Source of the DNA: JAKCDU01 sp035551615
GTDB lineage: Bacteria; Actinomycetota; Acidimicrobiia; Acidimicrobiales; Palsa-688
Reading direction: 5' to 3'
Assembly: GCA_035551615.1 (NCBI GenBank)
Contig: DASZNC010000036.1
Span: 1-64,000, forward strand
Length of the DNA: 64,000 bases
Made by a program: the position numbers and the translations under genes. Below are positions 36,171-43,975 of the stretch, piece by piece (the stretch's first letter is position 1; every line of letters begins with the position of its first letter). The notes under the pieces are model-generated. The model was not told where the DNA came from, searched no databases, and saw only the letters and a program-made list of their open reading frames with translations.

Positions 36171-37610
36171 CTATGTCCCGCAGGTACCCCCGAGGTGGAC
36201 GGTCGCTCCCGGCCCGATCCCCATCGCCGCCAGCCGGCCCTCCGGCACTTCTACGGCGAGCGTGTACGGCGCCGCGGCCGAGTAGGTCGGACAGATGGCA
36301 GTCACCGGCGGGCACGGCGGCATCTCGGTGGCGTCGATGAACCGTCCGTCGGCCCGGAACCAGGCGATCGACAGCGGGATGAGCGTGTCCTTCATGTAGA
36401 AGAGGTCGGTGGACGGGGAGTCGAATACGAAGGCCATGCCCGCATAGGGCGCTACTGATGTCCGATCCATCAGTCCGTGACCCTGCTCGGCGGCAGTCAC
36501 GGCTTCGAGCACGCAGACTGGAGTTTGCGGGTCGGTTGAGACCGCCAAGGTCGCTGACTTCATCCCTGACGACGCCCCTTGGGCACCCGGGGTGGTCGGC
36601 ATCGGCGCGACAGTCCCGCCCGGAGTGTTCACCTTCACCAGGTGGGGGTTGGCGGGCCGATTGGCACCATCGATGAGGAACCCGCAGACGGCCAAGACGA
36701 ACAGGACGATGAGTACTCGGCGCAACCTGTGGATGGTCGGCGCGAACGGCGCCGGAGGCGCGGCCGGATGTGATTCCGGTCGGGCCCGACCCAGAATGCC
36801 GGTCGACTCGAGTCGACTGAGCCAGTCCTGCACCCGGGGGTTGTCGGAGAACGCAACGCTGGCAAAAGCCGGTTTCGGATCGGCCGCCGGTATGGACGCG
36901 GACGCTGGATCCAGCCGCTCACCAGTGAGGGGTGGTGGGAACCCGACGAGCGACCGGTCCCCGGACCGGGGCACCCTCGGTGCGCCGACCAACCGACCCT
37001 CGTTCGATGCCACCGGACCGGCAGTCGCTGCGGTTCGCCCAACTCCCGGCGAACTGCGACCCGACCCCCGCGGGCTCCGCTCGACTCTGCCCTGTGCCGT
37101 CGGACCGAAAGACGGGTCCGCCGCCTCCATTGCCGCAGACCGCGATCTGGCTGCCTTCGCCGGACCGGCCCGGCCGACCTTGGCCGAACCTGTGCCACCC
37201 GCTGCCTTCTTCGCTGCCCCCGCCGACGCCGCCCCGCCGGCCTTCACCCCCGCCGAACTCGACCCCGATCTGCCGGCTTTCACCCCCGCCGACGCCGACG
37301 CCGCTCTGCCGGCCTTCCCTCCCGCCGAACCCGACCCGCCGGCCTTTTCCGGACGCGACCGCGCCCCAGCCGCTTTCGCCGGGACCGTCCCGCCCGACGG
37401 CTGCTTCGAAGCGGCAACAGAACCTCTCTGCGCCACAGCTCGACCGGACCTGGTCTCAGCTGGCGCCTCGGAAGCCGGCTCCTCCGGCGACGGTGACGAA
37501 TCGGGGCTCGCCGACCGACCGGTCGACTTCTGCGCGCCGGCCGCCTTCGCCCGGCGCCGCCCATTACCTCCGTCGGCCCCAGCGGCCCGCCCGTCTTGCA
37601 CGGGCATCAT
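36171..37610 (-). CDS. membrane-anchored DUF192 protein with long Lys/Ala/Ser-rich N-terminal region
   Basis: 479 residues from the ATG at 37610, preceded by a strong GGGGGG site. The first ~190 residues are disordered and basic, with repeated 'AGVKAGR' and 'AGKAGRA'-like units reminiscent of histone H1-like tails. A single helix 'VLIVLFVLAVCGFLIDGA' follows, then a C-terminal DUF192 domain: 'VAPYAGMAFVFDSPSTDLFY', 'MKDTLIPLSIAWF', 'VEVPEGRLAAMGIGPGATV'. DUF192 domains are small extracytoplasmic folds of unknown function. The basic N-terminus would lie in the cytoplasm. It is divergent from rpsF with about 200 bp between. Confidence 0.8.
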   Translation of the reverse strand: MMPVQDGRAAGADGGNGRRRAKAAGAQKSTGRSASPDSSPSPEEPASEAPAETRSGRAVAQRGSVAASKQPSGGTVPAKAAGARSRPEKAGGSGSAGGKAGRAASASAGVKAGRSGSSSAGVKAGGAASAGAAKKAAGGTGSAKVGRAGPAKAARSRSAAMEAADPSFGPTAQGRVERSPRGSGRSSPGVGRTAATAGPVASNEGRLVGAPRVPRSGDRSLVGFPPPLTGERLDPASASIPAADPKPAFASVAFSDNPRVQDWLSRLESTGILGRARPESHPAAPPAPFAPTIHRLRRVLIVLFVLAVCGFLIDGANRPANPHLVKVNTPGGTVAPMPTTPGAQGASSGMKSATLAVSTDPQTPVCVLEAVTAAEQGHGLMDRTSVAPYAGMAFVFDSPSTDLFYMKDTLIPLSIAWFRADGRFIDATEMPPCPPVTAICPTYSAAAPYTLAVEVPEGRLAAMGIGPGATVHLGGTCGT

Positions 37611-37744
37611 TGTCACACCCCCCTGGCATGATCTGCCTGTCGACCTGATCGCCCCCACAGTTGCCCGGTTTCGGGCGCCCGGGGACCCCGCAGTCCAACT
37701 ATCGCCGAGGTCGAGTACGATGCCCTGTCTTCAATCGAGACCCT

Positions 37745-37763
37745 GCCCCGGACCGACCGGGGC
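37745..37763 (+). promoter_or_regulatory. stem-loop in the rpsF leader
   Basis: A perfect 7-bp stem GCCCCGG / CCGGGGC with loop ACCGA lies 46 bp before the rpsF ATG. Bacterial rpsF-rpsR mRNAs often carry a leader RNA bound by the S6:S18 dimer; position fits, but I cannot match the full motif. A -10-like TACGAT lies at 37716-37721. Confidence 0.35.
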
Positions 37764-37808
37764 CCCGAGCCCTGGTGGCCGGGTCCACAGGGAGGTGGTG
37801 AGCCGCCT

Positions 37809-38174
37809 ATGCGGCACTACGAAGTAATGGTCATTCTCGACGCCGGCCTAGAGGACGAAGCCGTCCGGTCCGTCCTCGACCGAGCTACGCAGCTCCTCAC
37901 CACCAACGGTGCCACCGTTGGCAAGGTGGATCGCTGGGGCAAGCGGCGCTTCGCCTACGAAGTCCGCCACCGCAGCGAGGGCTACTACGTCCTGATCGAC
38001 GCAATGGCCGAGCCGCCGGCAGTGGCCGCGGTCGACCGGATGCTCGGACTCGCTGATGAGGTCATCCGCCACAAGGTGATCCGTCTGCCCGAGAAGGCTG
38101 TGACCGTTCGGTCCAGCCGGCTTGCGGCTGCCGACGGGGAGCCCACGGCGGCAAGTGAGAACGGAGCAAGTTGA
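37809..38174 (+). CDS. rpsF: 30S ribosomal protein S6
   Basis: 121 residues. The ferredoxin-like S6 fold is recognisable: 'MRHYEVMVILDAGLEDEAV', 'VGKVDRWGKRRFAYEVRH', 'GYYVLIDAMAEP', 'VIRHKVIRL'. A ~25-residue Ala/Ser/Glu-rich tail extends the C-terminus. S6 binds S18 on the platform of the 30S subunit. The ATG at 37809 follows a GGGAGGTGG site. It heads the rpsF-ssb-rpsR-rplI operon, with ssb beginning one base after its stop. Confidence 0.97.
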   Translation: MRHYEVMVILDAGLEDEAVRSVLDRATQLLTTNGATVGKVDRWGKRRFAYEVRHRSEGYYVLIDAMAEPPAVAAVDRMLGLADEVIRHKVIRLPEKAVTVRSSRLAAADGEPTAASENGAS

Positions 38175-38175
38175 G

Positions 38176-38655
38176 ATGTCCAACGGAAACCATGTGAGCA
38201 TCGTCGGGAACCTGACGCGCGACCCCGAACTTCGGTTCACCCCTTCTGGCCAGGCGACTGCGACCTTCGGTGTCGCCGTCAACCGCCGCTGGCAGAACCG
38301 CCAGAGCAACGAGTGGGAAGAGGCCACCTCGTTCTTCGACGTCGTGTGCTGGGCCCAGTTGGCCGAGAACGCCGCCCAGACCCTGACCAAGGGCACCCGC
38401 GTATTGGTGAGCGGTCGTCTCGACCAGCGCAGCTGGGAGACCGCCGAGCATGAGCGTCGCTCCAAGATCGAGATCACCGCGGACGAAGTGGCGCCCAGCC
38501 TGCGCTACGCCACCGCCGCGATCACCCGCAACGAGCGCCGGTCGCCCGATGGCGCCCCGGCCTACAGCGGCGGGGCCAGCCGGGCGGTGAGCAACGAGCC
38601 GGCCGGTGGTGGTGGCGGTGGCGGCGACGGTTACTACGACGAGGAGCCGTTCTAG
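38176..38655 (+). CDS. ssb: single-stranded DNA-binding protein
   Basis: 159 residues. OB-fold start 'NHVSIVGNLTRDPELRFTPS', then 'FGVAVNRRWQNRQSNEWEEA' and 'FFDVVCWAQLAENAAQTL', all standard for SSB. A Gly-rich linker leads to the acidic tip 'YYDEEPF', the docking site for replication and repair partners. It coats single-stranded DNA during replication. The ATG at 38176 is preceded by GGAGCAAGTTGAG. The gene is nested in the usual rpsF-ssb-rpsR order. Confidence 0.97.
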   Translation: MSNGNHVSIVGNLTRDPELRFTPSGQATATFGVAVNRRWQNRQSNEWEEATSFFDVVCWAQLAENAAQTLTKGTRVLVSGRLDQRSWETAEHERRSKIEITADEVAPSLRYATAAITRNERRSPDGAPAYSGGASRAVSNEPAGGGGGGGDGYYDEEPF

Positions 38656-38658
38656 CCG

Positions 38659-39093
38659 ATGGCCCGTAACAACGATCGGGACCGCGACCGTGGGTCGAAG
38701 AGGGTCCTCAAGGACAACCGCCCTCGTGGCAAGAAGAAGATCTGCATCTTCTGCAAGGACCATGCGACCTGGGTCGACTACAAGGACACCAGCCTGCTCA
38801 AGCGCTTCATGAGCGACCGGGGCAAGATCCGCTCCCGCCGGGTGACGGGCAACTGCGCCCAGCACCAGCGTGAGGTCCAAGTGGCGATCAAGACCGCACG
38901 CGAGGTGGCGCTGCTGCCCTACACGCAGCGGACCGTCAGCGAGCGGGGGCCCGGCCGGGGCCCCCGCGGTCCTCGCGGCGAGGGTGGCGATTCGCAACTG
39001 GCCGATGGCGAGCGCAGGAACCAGAACACCGACGATCTCGAAGACGACGGTGTAGACGCTGAAAACGAGGAGCTCGAGGAGGTGAACGCCTGA
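38659..39093 (+). CDS. rpsR: 30S ribosomal protein S18 (zinc-type) with long acidic tail
   Basis: 144 residues, against about 75-90 for most S18 proteins. The core is clear: 'KKICIFCKDHATWVDYKDTS' and 'LLKRFMSDRGKIRSRRVTGN', 'CAQHQREVQVAIKTAREVAL'. The Cys-x-x-Cys plus later 'NCAQH' make the zinc-binding (C+) form. After 'LLPYTQRTV' comes a ~55-residue extension, first Gly/Arg-rich and then Asp/Glu-rich. The stop overlaps the rplI ATG (TGATGA). Gene order matches the ribosomal operon. Confidence 0.96.
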   Translation: MARNNDRDRDRGSKRVLKDNRPRGKKKICIFCKDHATWVDYKDTSLLKRFMSDRGKIRSRRVTGNCAQHQREVQVAIKTAREVALLPYTQRTVSERGPGRGPRGPRGEGGDSQLADGERRNQNTDDLEDDGVDAENEELEEVNA

Positions 39094-39545
39094 TGAAGGT
39101 TGTTCTCCGTAGTGACCTGGACCAGGTCGGCAAGCGCGGCGACATCGTCGACGTCGCCGACGGATACGCCCGCAACTTTCTTCTGCCGAAGGGCCATGCC
39201 ATCAAGGCCACGCCGGGCGTCACCGCCCAGGCCAACTCGATGCGCCGGGCCCGCGACCTGAAAGACGCCAAGGACCGGGAGTCGGCCGAGCTCATCGCCC
39301 GCAAGCTGGTGCCCATGGTCATCCGGATCCCGGCCCGAGCCGGCTCCGGCGACCAGGCCAAGCTGTTCGGCTCCATCACTTCGAGCGACATCGCCGAGGC
39401 TGTCGCGGACCAGGCCAACATCACCATCGACCGCCGCCGGCTGCAGCTCGACGAGCCGCTCAAGGCCCTGGGCACTCACGAGATCCCGGTCAAGCTGCAC
39501 AGCGACGTGGAGTTCCGGGTGACCGTGGAGGTCGTCCGGGGCTGA
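39093..39545 (+). CDS. rplI: 50S ribosomal protein L9
   Basis: 150 residues, the standard length. Starts 'MKVVLRSDLDQVGKRGDIVD' with the L9 signature 'GYARNFLLPKGHAI', then the long connecting helix and the C-terminal domain ('LFGSITSSDIAEAV', 'HEIPVKLHSDVEFRVTVEV'). L9 binds 23S rRNA at the base of the L1 stalk. It is the last gene of the operon, with a hairpin 26 bp after its stop; dnaB, which often follows, is displaced by about 4 kb and lies on the other strand. Confidence 0.97.
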   Translation: MKVVLRSDLDQVGKRGDIVDVADGYARNFLLPKGHAIKATPGVTAQANSMRRARDLKDAKDRESAELIARKLVPMVIRIPARAGSGDQAKLFGSITSSDIAEAVADQANITIDRRRLQLDEPLKALGTHEIPVKLHSDVEFRVTVEVVRG

Positions 39546-39570
39546 TCGTCCCAGGCTGGCCCTCGGCGAA

Positions 39571-39587
39571 CCCGGTGACCAACCGGG
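39571..39587. terminator. hairpin between rplI and the MT-A70 gene
   Basis: Perfect 6-bp stem CCCGGT / ACCGGG with a 5-nt loop in the 53 bp between two convergent stop codons. Short but well placed to end transcription from both sides. Confidence 0.5.
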
Positions 39588-39598
39588 CCGCCGACGGG

Positions 39599-40228
39599 CT
39601 AGCCGATCGCTGAATCCCCGTAGCCGCGGAACACTCGGCCGCGGGGCAGAACGTCGGGGTCGGCTTCATTGCCCCACGCCGACCAGCCCAGGTGCGGATA
39701 CCGAGCGAACATCTCGAGACGCGGACCGGGGGAGCAGGACTCGATGATCGGGTAGAGCTCCTCCGGTTTGCGCGAATGCTCGCGCTTGCGGGTGGCCACG
39801 AAGTTCACCTGTGAACGGCCCGGGGAGAGCGTTCGGAGCCGGCCGCGCACCCCGAACAGGATCAGCTCCGTGACGTTGCGGAAATAGAAGCCGACACCCC
39901 GCCCATCGGAACCTCCGTCGCGCCGGACCTTGTGCCACACCAGATTGGCCTTGTACTCAAAGCCCCACCCGGCCAGCACCGCCAGGCCGTCGGCCAGGAG
40001 CGCGTTGGGTACCCACAGGTAACAGTGGGATTTGGCCGCCATCACATTCGAAACGGGTAGGGCGGCGATCTCGGCCGTGGTCATGGTGTCGTAGCGAGAC
40101 AACCTCCGGTGCTCCGGTGACACCTTCCCGGTGCGGTTGGCGAATCTCCACGGCGGGTCGGCCAGGACTGTTCCGAACGGCTCGTCTGTTCCCAACCCGG
40201 CCAGCGTCAGTGACTGGTCGGGGTCCAT
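39599..40228 (-). CDS. MT-A70 family N6-adenine methyltransferase
   Basis: 209 residues. Contains the catalytic 'DPPW' in 'TVLADPPWRFANRTGK', then 'YDTMTTAEIAALPV', 'HCYLWVPNALLADGLAVLAG', 'WGFEYKANLVWHK' and 'HSRKPEELYPIIE', the order seen in MT-A70 enzymes. Bacterial members methylate adenine in DNA (sometimes RNA) and are frequent in phages and restriction-modification loci. No restriction endonuclease is adjacent, so this is an orphan methylase. It converges on rplI and is followed upstream by a lipoprotein gene. ATG at 40228. Confidence 0.9.
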   Translation of the reverse strand: MDPDQSLTLAGLGTDEPFGTVLADPPWRFANRTGKVSPEHRRLSRYDTMTTAEIAALPVSNVMAAKSHCYLWVPNALLADGLAVLAGWGFEYKANLVWHKVRRDGGSDGRGVGFYFRNVTELILFGVRGRLRTLSPGRSQVNFVATRKREHSRKPEELYPIIESCSPGPRLEMFARYPHLGWSAWGNEADPDVLPRGRVFRGYGDSAIG

Positions 40229-40277
40229 GCCACCCCGATGCTACGAAGACGCCGCTCCCGGACGGTGGATCGGGTCC

Positions 40278-41120
40278 TCAGCCGACGTTCACGCCCTGTG
40301 GATCGGTGAAAGGACCCTCACCGTTCGCTTGAGCCTGTGACTGCGACACCTGGGCCACGGACGCGATCCGCCACGCCCCACCGGAGAAGCGGATGACGGT
40401 TTCGAGGTAGCCGGCCGAGTCGGGCACGAAAGTCTCCAGGCCGCCGCCCGGAGCGATGGTGGCGAACCCACCCTGCAGCTGCCGGTAGAGGGTGACCGAA
40501 CCAGACGCCTCGACGACGTCGATCTCCTCGCCGTACATCTCGTTGGGGGCGGGTCGTACGAACACTGCTTTCGGGTCGCCGTCCCGGTTCACGTCGCTCT
40601 GCCACAGCTGCGACTCGGCGCCGGCGGTCGACGTCGACGCCCGCCGGAGGACGAGCGACCAGGTACTGCCGACGTGCCGGTAGACCAGGTCCCGTTCCTG
40701 CAGCGGGCTCGCGCCCCCCTGGTTGCCGCCGTTGGTCAACTGCTGTTGCTCGACGATGGCGGCGATCGACCCTGATGGAGCCGAGATCACCCGGCAGCTG
40801 CCATAGAAGCCAGGGTCGATGAGCATCCGGCAGTTGGAGGTGTCGCCGCGCGATGTCGGTGCGCCGGGCCGGGTGAGTGTGGCGCCCTGACCAGTGAGCG
40901 TCATGCCGATCACGCTGGTGGTCGCCGTCGGACGCCCGGTCGAAGCCGGAGTCGAATCCGTCGTCGCGGGATGAGTCGAGGGAGACGTGGTCGCCGGAGC
41001 CGGGTTGGTGGTCGACGGCGACGCGGAGCGGTGACCCGATGACCCGCATCCGGCAACCCCGGATGCGACCGTCAAGACCGCCGCCAACGCCGTCCACCTC
41101 GATGTCGAGTGGACCTTCAC
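40278..41120 (-). CDS. putative lipoprotein
   Basis: 280 residues from the GTG at 41120; a TTG three codons earlier (41129) is an alternative. Signal peptide with lipobox 'VASGVAGC' near residue 25, then a ~45-residue Ser/Thr/Pro linker and a globular part of unknown family ('NCRMLIDPGFYGSCRVISAP', 'WQSDVNRDGDPKAVFVRP', 'EIDVVEASGSVTLYRQL'). The 'DVNRDGDPKAVF' piece resembles VCBS/FG-GAP-like calcium loops. It should be anchored to the outer face of the cytoplasmic membrane. It sits divergently from queC (168 bp between); no functional link is evident. Confidence 0.75.
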   Translation of the reverse strand: MKVHSTSRWTALAAVLTVASGVAGCGSSGHRSASPSTTNPAPATTSPSTHPATTDSTPASTGRPTATTSVIGMTLTGQGATLTRPGAPTSRGDTSNCRMLIDPGFYGSCRVISAPSGSIAAIVEQQQLTNGGNQGGASPLQERDLVYRHVGSTWSLVLRRASTSTAGAESQLWQSDVNRDGDPKAVFVRPAPNEMYGEEIDVVEASGSVTLYRQLQGGFATIAPGGGLETFVPDSAGYLETVIRFSGGAWRIASVAQVSQSQAQANGEGPFTDPQGVNVG

Positions 41121-41288
41121 GCGTCTCAACTACCCGAGAACCGGGTCAACGCTCGCCTCCGCTCGACGACGCCACAGAGCACTTGCAATCGCACATCTGC
41201 ACCGGCCGGCCAGTCGCGCCGGGCCCGGTACCGGTCGGTCGCGCGAATCGACTCCCGACGCCGCCCGGGCCTCGACCAGAATGGGAGC

Positions 41289-42005
41289 GTGGGTGATCGA
41301 TCAGCGGTAGTGCTACTGAGCGGGGGACTGGACTCGGCGACGGTGCTGTCAGTGGCCCGCCGCGACGGATTCACGCCGTACGCGTTGAGCTTCCGCTACG
41401 GGCAGCGCCACCAGATCGAGCTGGCGGCGGCCGAGCGGGTGGCCGAATCCGGCGGCGCCGTCAAGCACGTGACCGTCGACCTCGACCTGGGGGTGTTCGG
41501 CGGGTCGGCCCTCACATCTTCCGAGCTGGAGGTGCCCCACCACGGCTCGGTCGACGAACTGGACGAGGGGATCCCCATCACCTACGTGCCGGCCCGTAAC
41601 ACCATTTTTTTGTCCTTGGCCCTGGCCTGGGCCGAGACCCTGGGCAGCAGTGACATCTTCATCGGCGTCAACGCGCTCGATTACAGCGGTTATCCCGACT
41701 GCCGGCCCGAGTACATCGAGGCCTACGAACAGATGGCCAACCTGGCGACCAGGGCCGGGGTGGAAGGGCACCAGCAGCTGCGCATCCACACCCCGCTCCT
41801 GTCCCTGACCAAGGCCGACATCATCCGCCTGGGCGTGTCCCTGGGTGTCGACTACTCGCTGACCCACAGCTGCTACGACCCGCGGTCCGACGGCACGCCG
41901 TGCGGCACCTGTGATTCCTGCCTACTCCGGGCCAAGGGTTTCGCCGAGGCCGGATTGGCCGACCCGGCACTGTCCGGCCCGCGCCGCCCCGGCCCCGGCG
42001 CCTGA
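41289..42005 (+). CDS. queC: 7-cyano-7-deazaguanine synthase
   Basis: 238 residues. ATP-dependent conversion of CDG to preQ0. PP-loop 'VVLLSGGLDSATVLSVA' near residue 10, then 'ALSFRYGQRH', 'YVPARNTIFLSLALAWAE', 'GVNALDYSGYPDCRPEY', and a C-terminal zinc site 'SCYDP...PCGTCDSCLLR'. The GTG at 41289 gives the family's usual start. First gene of the queCEDF operon; its TGA overlaps the queE ATG (TGATGG). No preQ1 riboswitch could be recognised in the 168 bp upstream. Confidence 0.96.
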   Translation: MGDRSAVVLLSGGLDSATVLSVARRDGFTPYALSFRYGQRHQIELAAAERVAESGGAVKHVTVDLDLGVFGGSALTSSELEVPHHGSVDELDEGIPITYVPARNTIFLSLALAWAETLGSSDIFIGVNALDYSGYPDCRPEYIEAYEQMANLATRAGVEGHQQLRIHTPLLSLTKADIIRLGVSLGVDYSLTHSCYDPRSDGTPCGTCDSCLLRAKGFAEAGLADPALSGPRRPGPGA

Positions 42006-42646
42006 TGGGTTACCTGGTCAAGGAGATCTTCTACACGCTCCAGGGTGAGGGAACCCACGCCGGGCGGCCGGCGGTGTTCTGCCGGTTCGCCGGCTGCAAC
42101 CTCTGGACCGGTCACGAGCGACATCGGGATCGAGCGGTGTGCCAGTTCTGCGACACCGACTTCGTCGGGACCGACGGGCCGGGCGGTGGTCGGTTCCGCT
42201 CGGCCTCCGATCTGGCGGCCGCCGTTTCCGCGTCGTGGCCCGGTGGCCCGGAGTCACGTGATGCCAGGTTCGTCGTGTGCACCGGCGGTGAGCCGCTGCT
42301 GCAACTCGACACCGAGGCGGTCGCCGCGCTGCACGCGGCCGGCTTCACCATCGCCGTCGAAACCAACGGCACCCAACCGGCGCCGGCCGGGATCGACTGG
42401 ATCTGTGTCAGTCCGAAGGCCACCGCCGCCCTGGTCATCGACCGGGCCGACGAGCTGAAGCTGGTGTTCCCCCAGCACGACGCACCGCCCGAGAAGTTCG
42501 AGGCGTTAGGGATCCCCCGTCTGCTCCTCCAGCCCATGGACGGCCCTGACCGCGACCGCAATACCGCGCTGGCTGTGGACTACTGCCTGGCCCACCCGCA
42601 GTGGCGCCTCAGCCTGCAGACCCACAAGTACCTCGGCATTCCCTGA
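42005..42646 (+). CDS. queE: 7-carboxy-7-deazaguanine synthase (radical SAM)
   Basis: 213 residues. Radical-SAM ring contraction of CPH4 to CDG. The cluster-binding cysteines follow the variant spacing C-x14-C-x2-C ('GCNLWTGH...' to 'CQFC') seen in one QueE subgroup rather than the canonical Cx3Cx2C. N-terminal 'EIFYTLQGEGTHAGRPAVF' and 'VVCTGGEPLLQLD' (the GGE motif) and 'IAVETNGTQP' are standard. It overlaps queC by one base and is one base from queD. Confidence 0.95.
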   Translation: MGYLVKEIFYTLQGEGTHAGRPAVFCRFAGCNLWTGHERHRDRAVCQFCDTDFVGTDGPGGGRFRSASDLAAAVSASWPGGPESRDARFVVCTGGEPLLQLDTEAVAALHAAGFTIAVETNGTQPAPAGIDWICVSPKATAALVIDRADELKLVFPQHDAPPEKFEALGIPRLLLQPMDGPDRDRNTALAVDYCLAHPQWRLSLQTHKYLGIP

Positions 42647-42647
42647 C

Positions 42648-43007
42648 ATGGACGTTTTCACCGAGTTCAGTTTCGAAGCCGCCCACCATCTGCCGCACGT
42701 ACCCGAAGACCACAAGTGCCGGCGCCTGCACGGCCACTCCTTCCGGGTCGAGATCCACGTGGAAGGCCAGATCGACGCTCACAGCGGGATGGTCATCGAC
42801 TTCGCCGATATCAAGGCCGCCTTCCAGCCGCTCTGGCAGCAACTCGATCACCACTACCTCAACGAGGTCGACGGCCTGCACAACCCGACCAGCGAGAACC
42901 TGGCTGTCTGGATTTGGCACAGGCTCAGCGGGGCCGTTCCGCTGGCCCGGGTGGTGGTCCGGGAGACCTGCACATCCGGCGTTGACTACCGAGGACCGGA
43001 GACCTGA
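42648..43007 (+). CDS. queD: 6-carboxy-5,6,7,8-tetrahydropterin synthase
   Basis: 119 residues, typical QueD size. Makes CPH4 from dihydroneopterin triphosphate. Zinc ligands are the His pair of 'FEAAHHLP' and 'LHGHSF'; catalytic Cys in 'HKCRRLHGHS'; 'GMVIDFADIK' and 'LDHHYLNEV' follow, and 'PTSENLAVWIW' supplies the substrate Glu region. Third gene of the operon; its TGA overlaps the queF ATG (TGATGA). The GTP cyclohydrolase that supplies its substrate is not in the window. Confidence 0.96.
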   Translation: MDVFTEFSFEAAHHLPHVPEDHKCRRLHGHSFRVEIHVEGQIDAHSGMVIDFADIKAAFQPLWQQLDHHYLNEVDGLHNPTSENLAVWIWHRLSGAVPLARVVVRETCTSGVDYRGPET

Positions 43008-43495
43008 TGACCGACACTTCCAAGTTGACCCATCTGGGCGCCCGCACCCAGTACCGCTACGACCACCCCGGGCCTGACCTGCTGGAGTCGTTCGCCCACG
43101 GCCAGAGCAATCCCGGGTGGGTGGTCGGCCTCGAGTGCCGGGAGTTCACCTCGCTTTGCCCGATCACCGGCCAACCCGACTTCGGACGCATCCTCATCCA
43201 GTACGTCCCCGATCAACTGTGCGTCGAGAGCAAGAGCCTGAAGCTCTATCTGGGCGCCTACCGCAACCACGGATCGTTCCACGAGGCCTGCACCAACCAG
43301 ATCGCCGACGACCTGGTCACCGCCATCGCCCCCCGCTATCTGCGGGTGTACGGGGACTTCCTCCCGAGGGGCGGCATCGCCATCCAGCCCCTGGTAATCC
43401 GCGCGTCCACGGTCCTCACCGCCGAAGACGAAGAGCAGTGCCGGGCTCTCATGGCCCAGTACGACTCCGTCCGCTCCACCGCCACGACGATCTGA
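43007..43495 (+). CDS. queF: NADPH-dependent 7-cyano-7-deazaguanine reductase
   Basis: 162 residues, the short (YkvM-like) type I form. Reduces preQ0 to preQ1. The catalytic Cys lies in 'EFTSLCPITGQPDFG', followed by 'CVESKSLKLYLGAYRNHGSF' with the QueF NADPH motif 'E(S/L)KS(L)K.Y' and 'EACTNQIADDLV'. Its presence shows the pathway goes to preQ1 and so to queuosine in tRNA. Tgt, QueA and QueG or QueH are not in the window. Last gene of the operon, followed by a weak hairpin. Confidence 0.96.
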   Translation: MTDTSKLTHLGARTQYRYDHPGPDLLESFAHGQSNPGWVVGLECREFTSLCPITGQPDFGRILIQYVPDQLCVESKSLKLYLGAYRNHGSFHEACTNQIADDLVTAIAPRYLRVYGDFLPRGGIAIQPLVIRASTVLTAEDEEQCRALMAQYDSVRSTATTI

Positions 43496-43516
43496 CGGCC
43501 GCCCCCCGACGGCCGT
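43495..43516 (+). terminator. weak hairpin at the end of the que operon
   Basis: A 6-bp stem ACGGCC / GGCCGT with a 10-nt C-rich loop starts at the last base of the queF stop codon. No T-tract follows. Confidence 0.4.
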
Positions 43517-43600
43517 AAGGGCCTGGACGCCGCCCCGAAACGAGCCGGACCCACCTGCGACGCCCGAGGAAGGCAAGCGTCGGCATGGCTCAATCCAGGT

Positions 43601-43798
43601 CTAACAGCCCACCGCGTAGCTCCCGCCGGCGTACGCGTTGCCGTTCGTGCAGACCGTCGACGGCCCGTGGCCAGCAGCCGCCTGATTGACCCACAAGAAC
43701 AGTCCGATCACCAGAACGAGAACGACCAGGCCCAGAATGAGCGGCCTGCGGTGCCCGAGAACCTCTCCCTCCCTGGCATACGACTCCCGTCGCCCCAT
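43601..43798 (-). CDS. small single-pass membrane protein
   Basis: 65 residues from the ATG at 43798; an in-frame ATG seven codons upstream (43819) is possible. A basic/acidic start ('MGRRESYAREGEVLGHRRP') is followed by one strong helix ('LILGLVVLVLVIGLFLWV') and a short outer tail ending 'STVCTNGNAYAGGSYAVGC' with two cysteines that could form a disulfide. Not recognised as a family. Upstream of it, 43855-43891, is a 17-bp direct repeat. Confidence 0.5.
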   Translation of the reverse strand: MGRRESYAREGEVLGHRRPLILGLVVLVLVIGLFLWVNQAAAGHGPSTVCTNGNAYAGGSYAVGC

Positions 43799-43975
43799 AG
43801 CACCGACGCTACCCGCCATCCCGCGCCCACCGCCGAGCTGCCCACCCTCCTCCGGCCGACCACCACCGCAAGAAGCCGACCACCACCGCAACAAATGGCC
43901 CCACGCCACCGTGAAGAGGGTCTGAACCGCTCCCCGGCCGCTCCGCTGACGAAGTCCAGACGGCGAGGGGCCGAC

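Noticed and set aside
41121..41288. preQ1 riboswitch upstream of queC
   Set aside because: No C-rich loop with A-rich tail pseudoknot was recognised; only a 5-bp ACCCG/CGGGT hairpin at 41132-41146.
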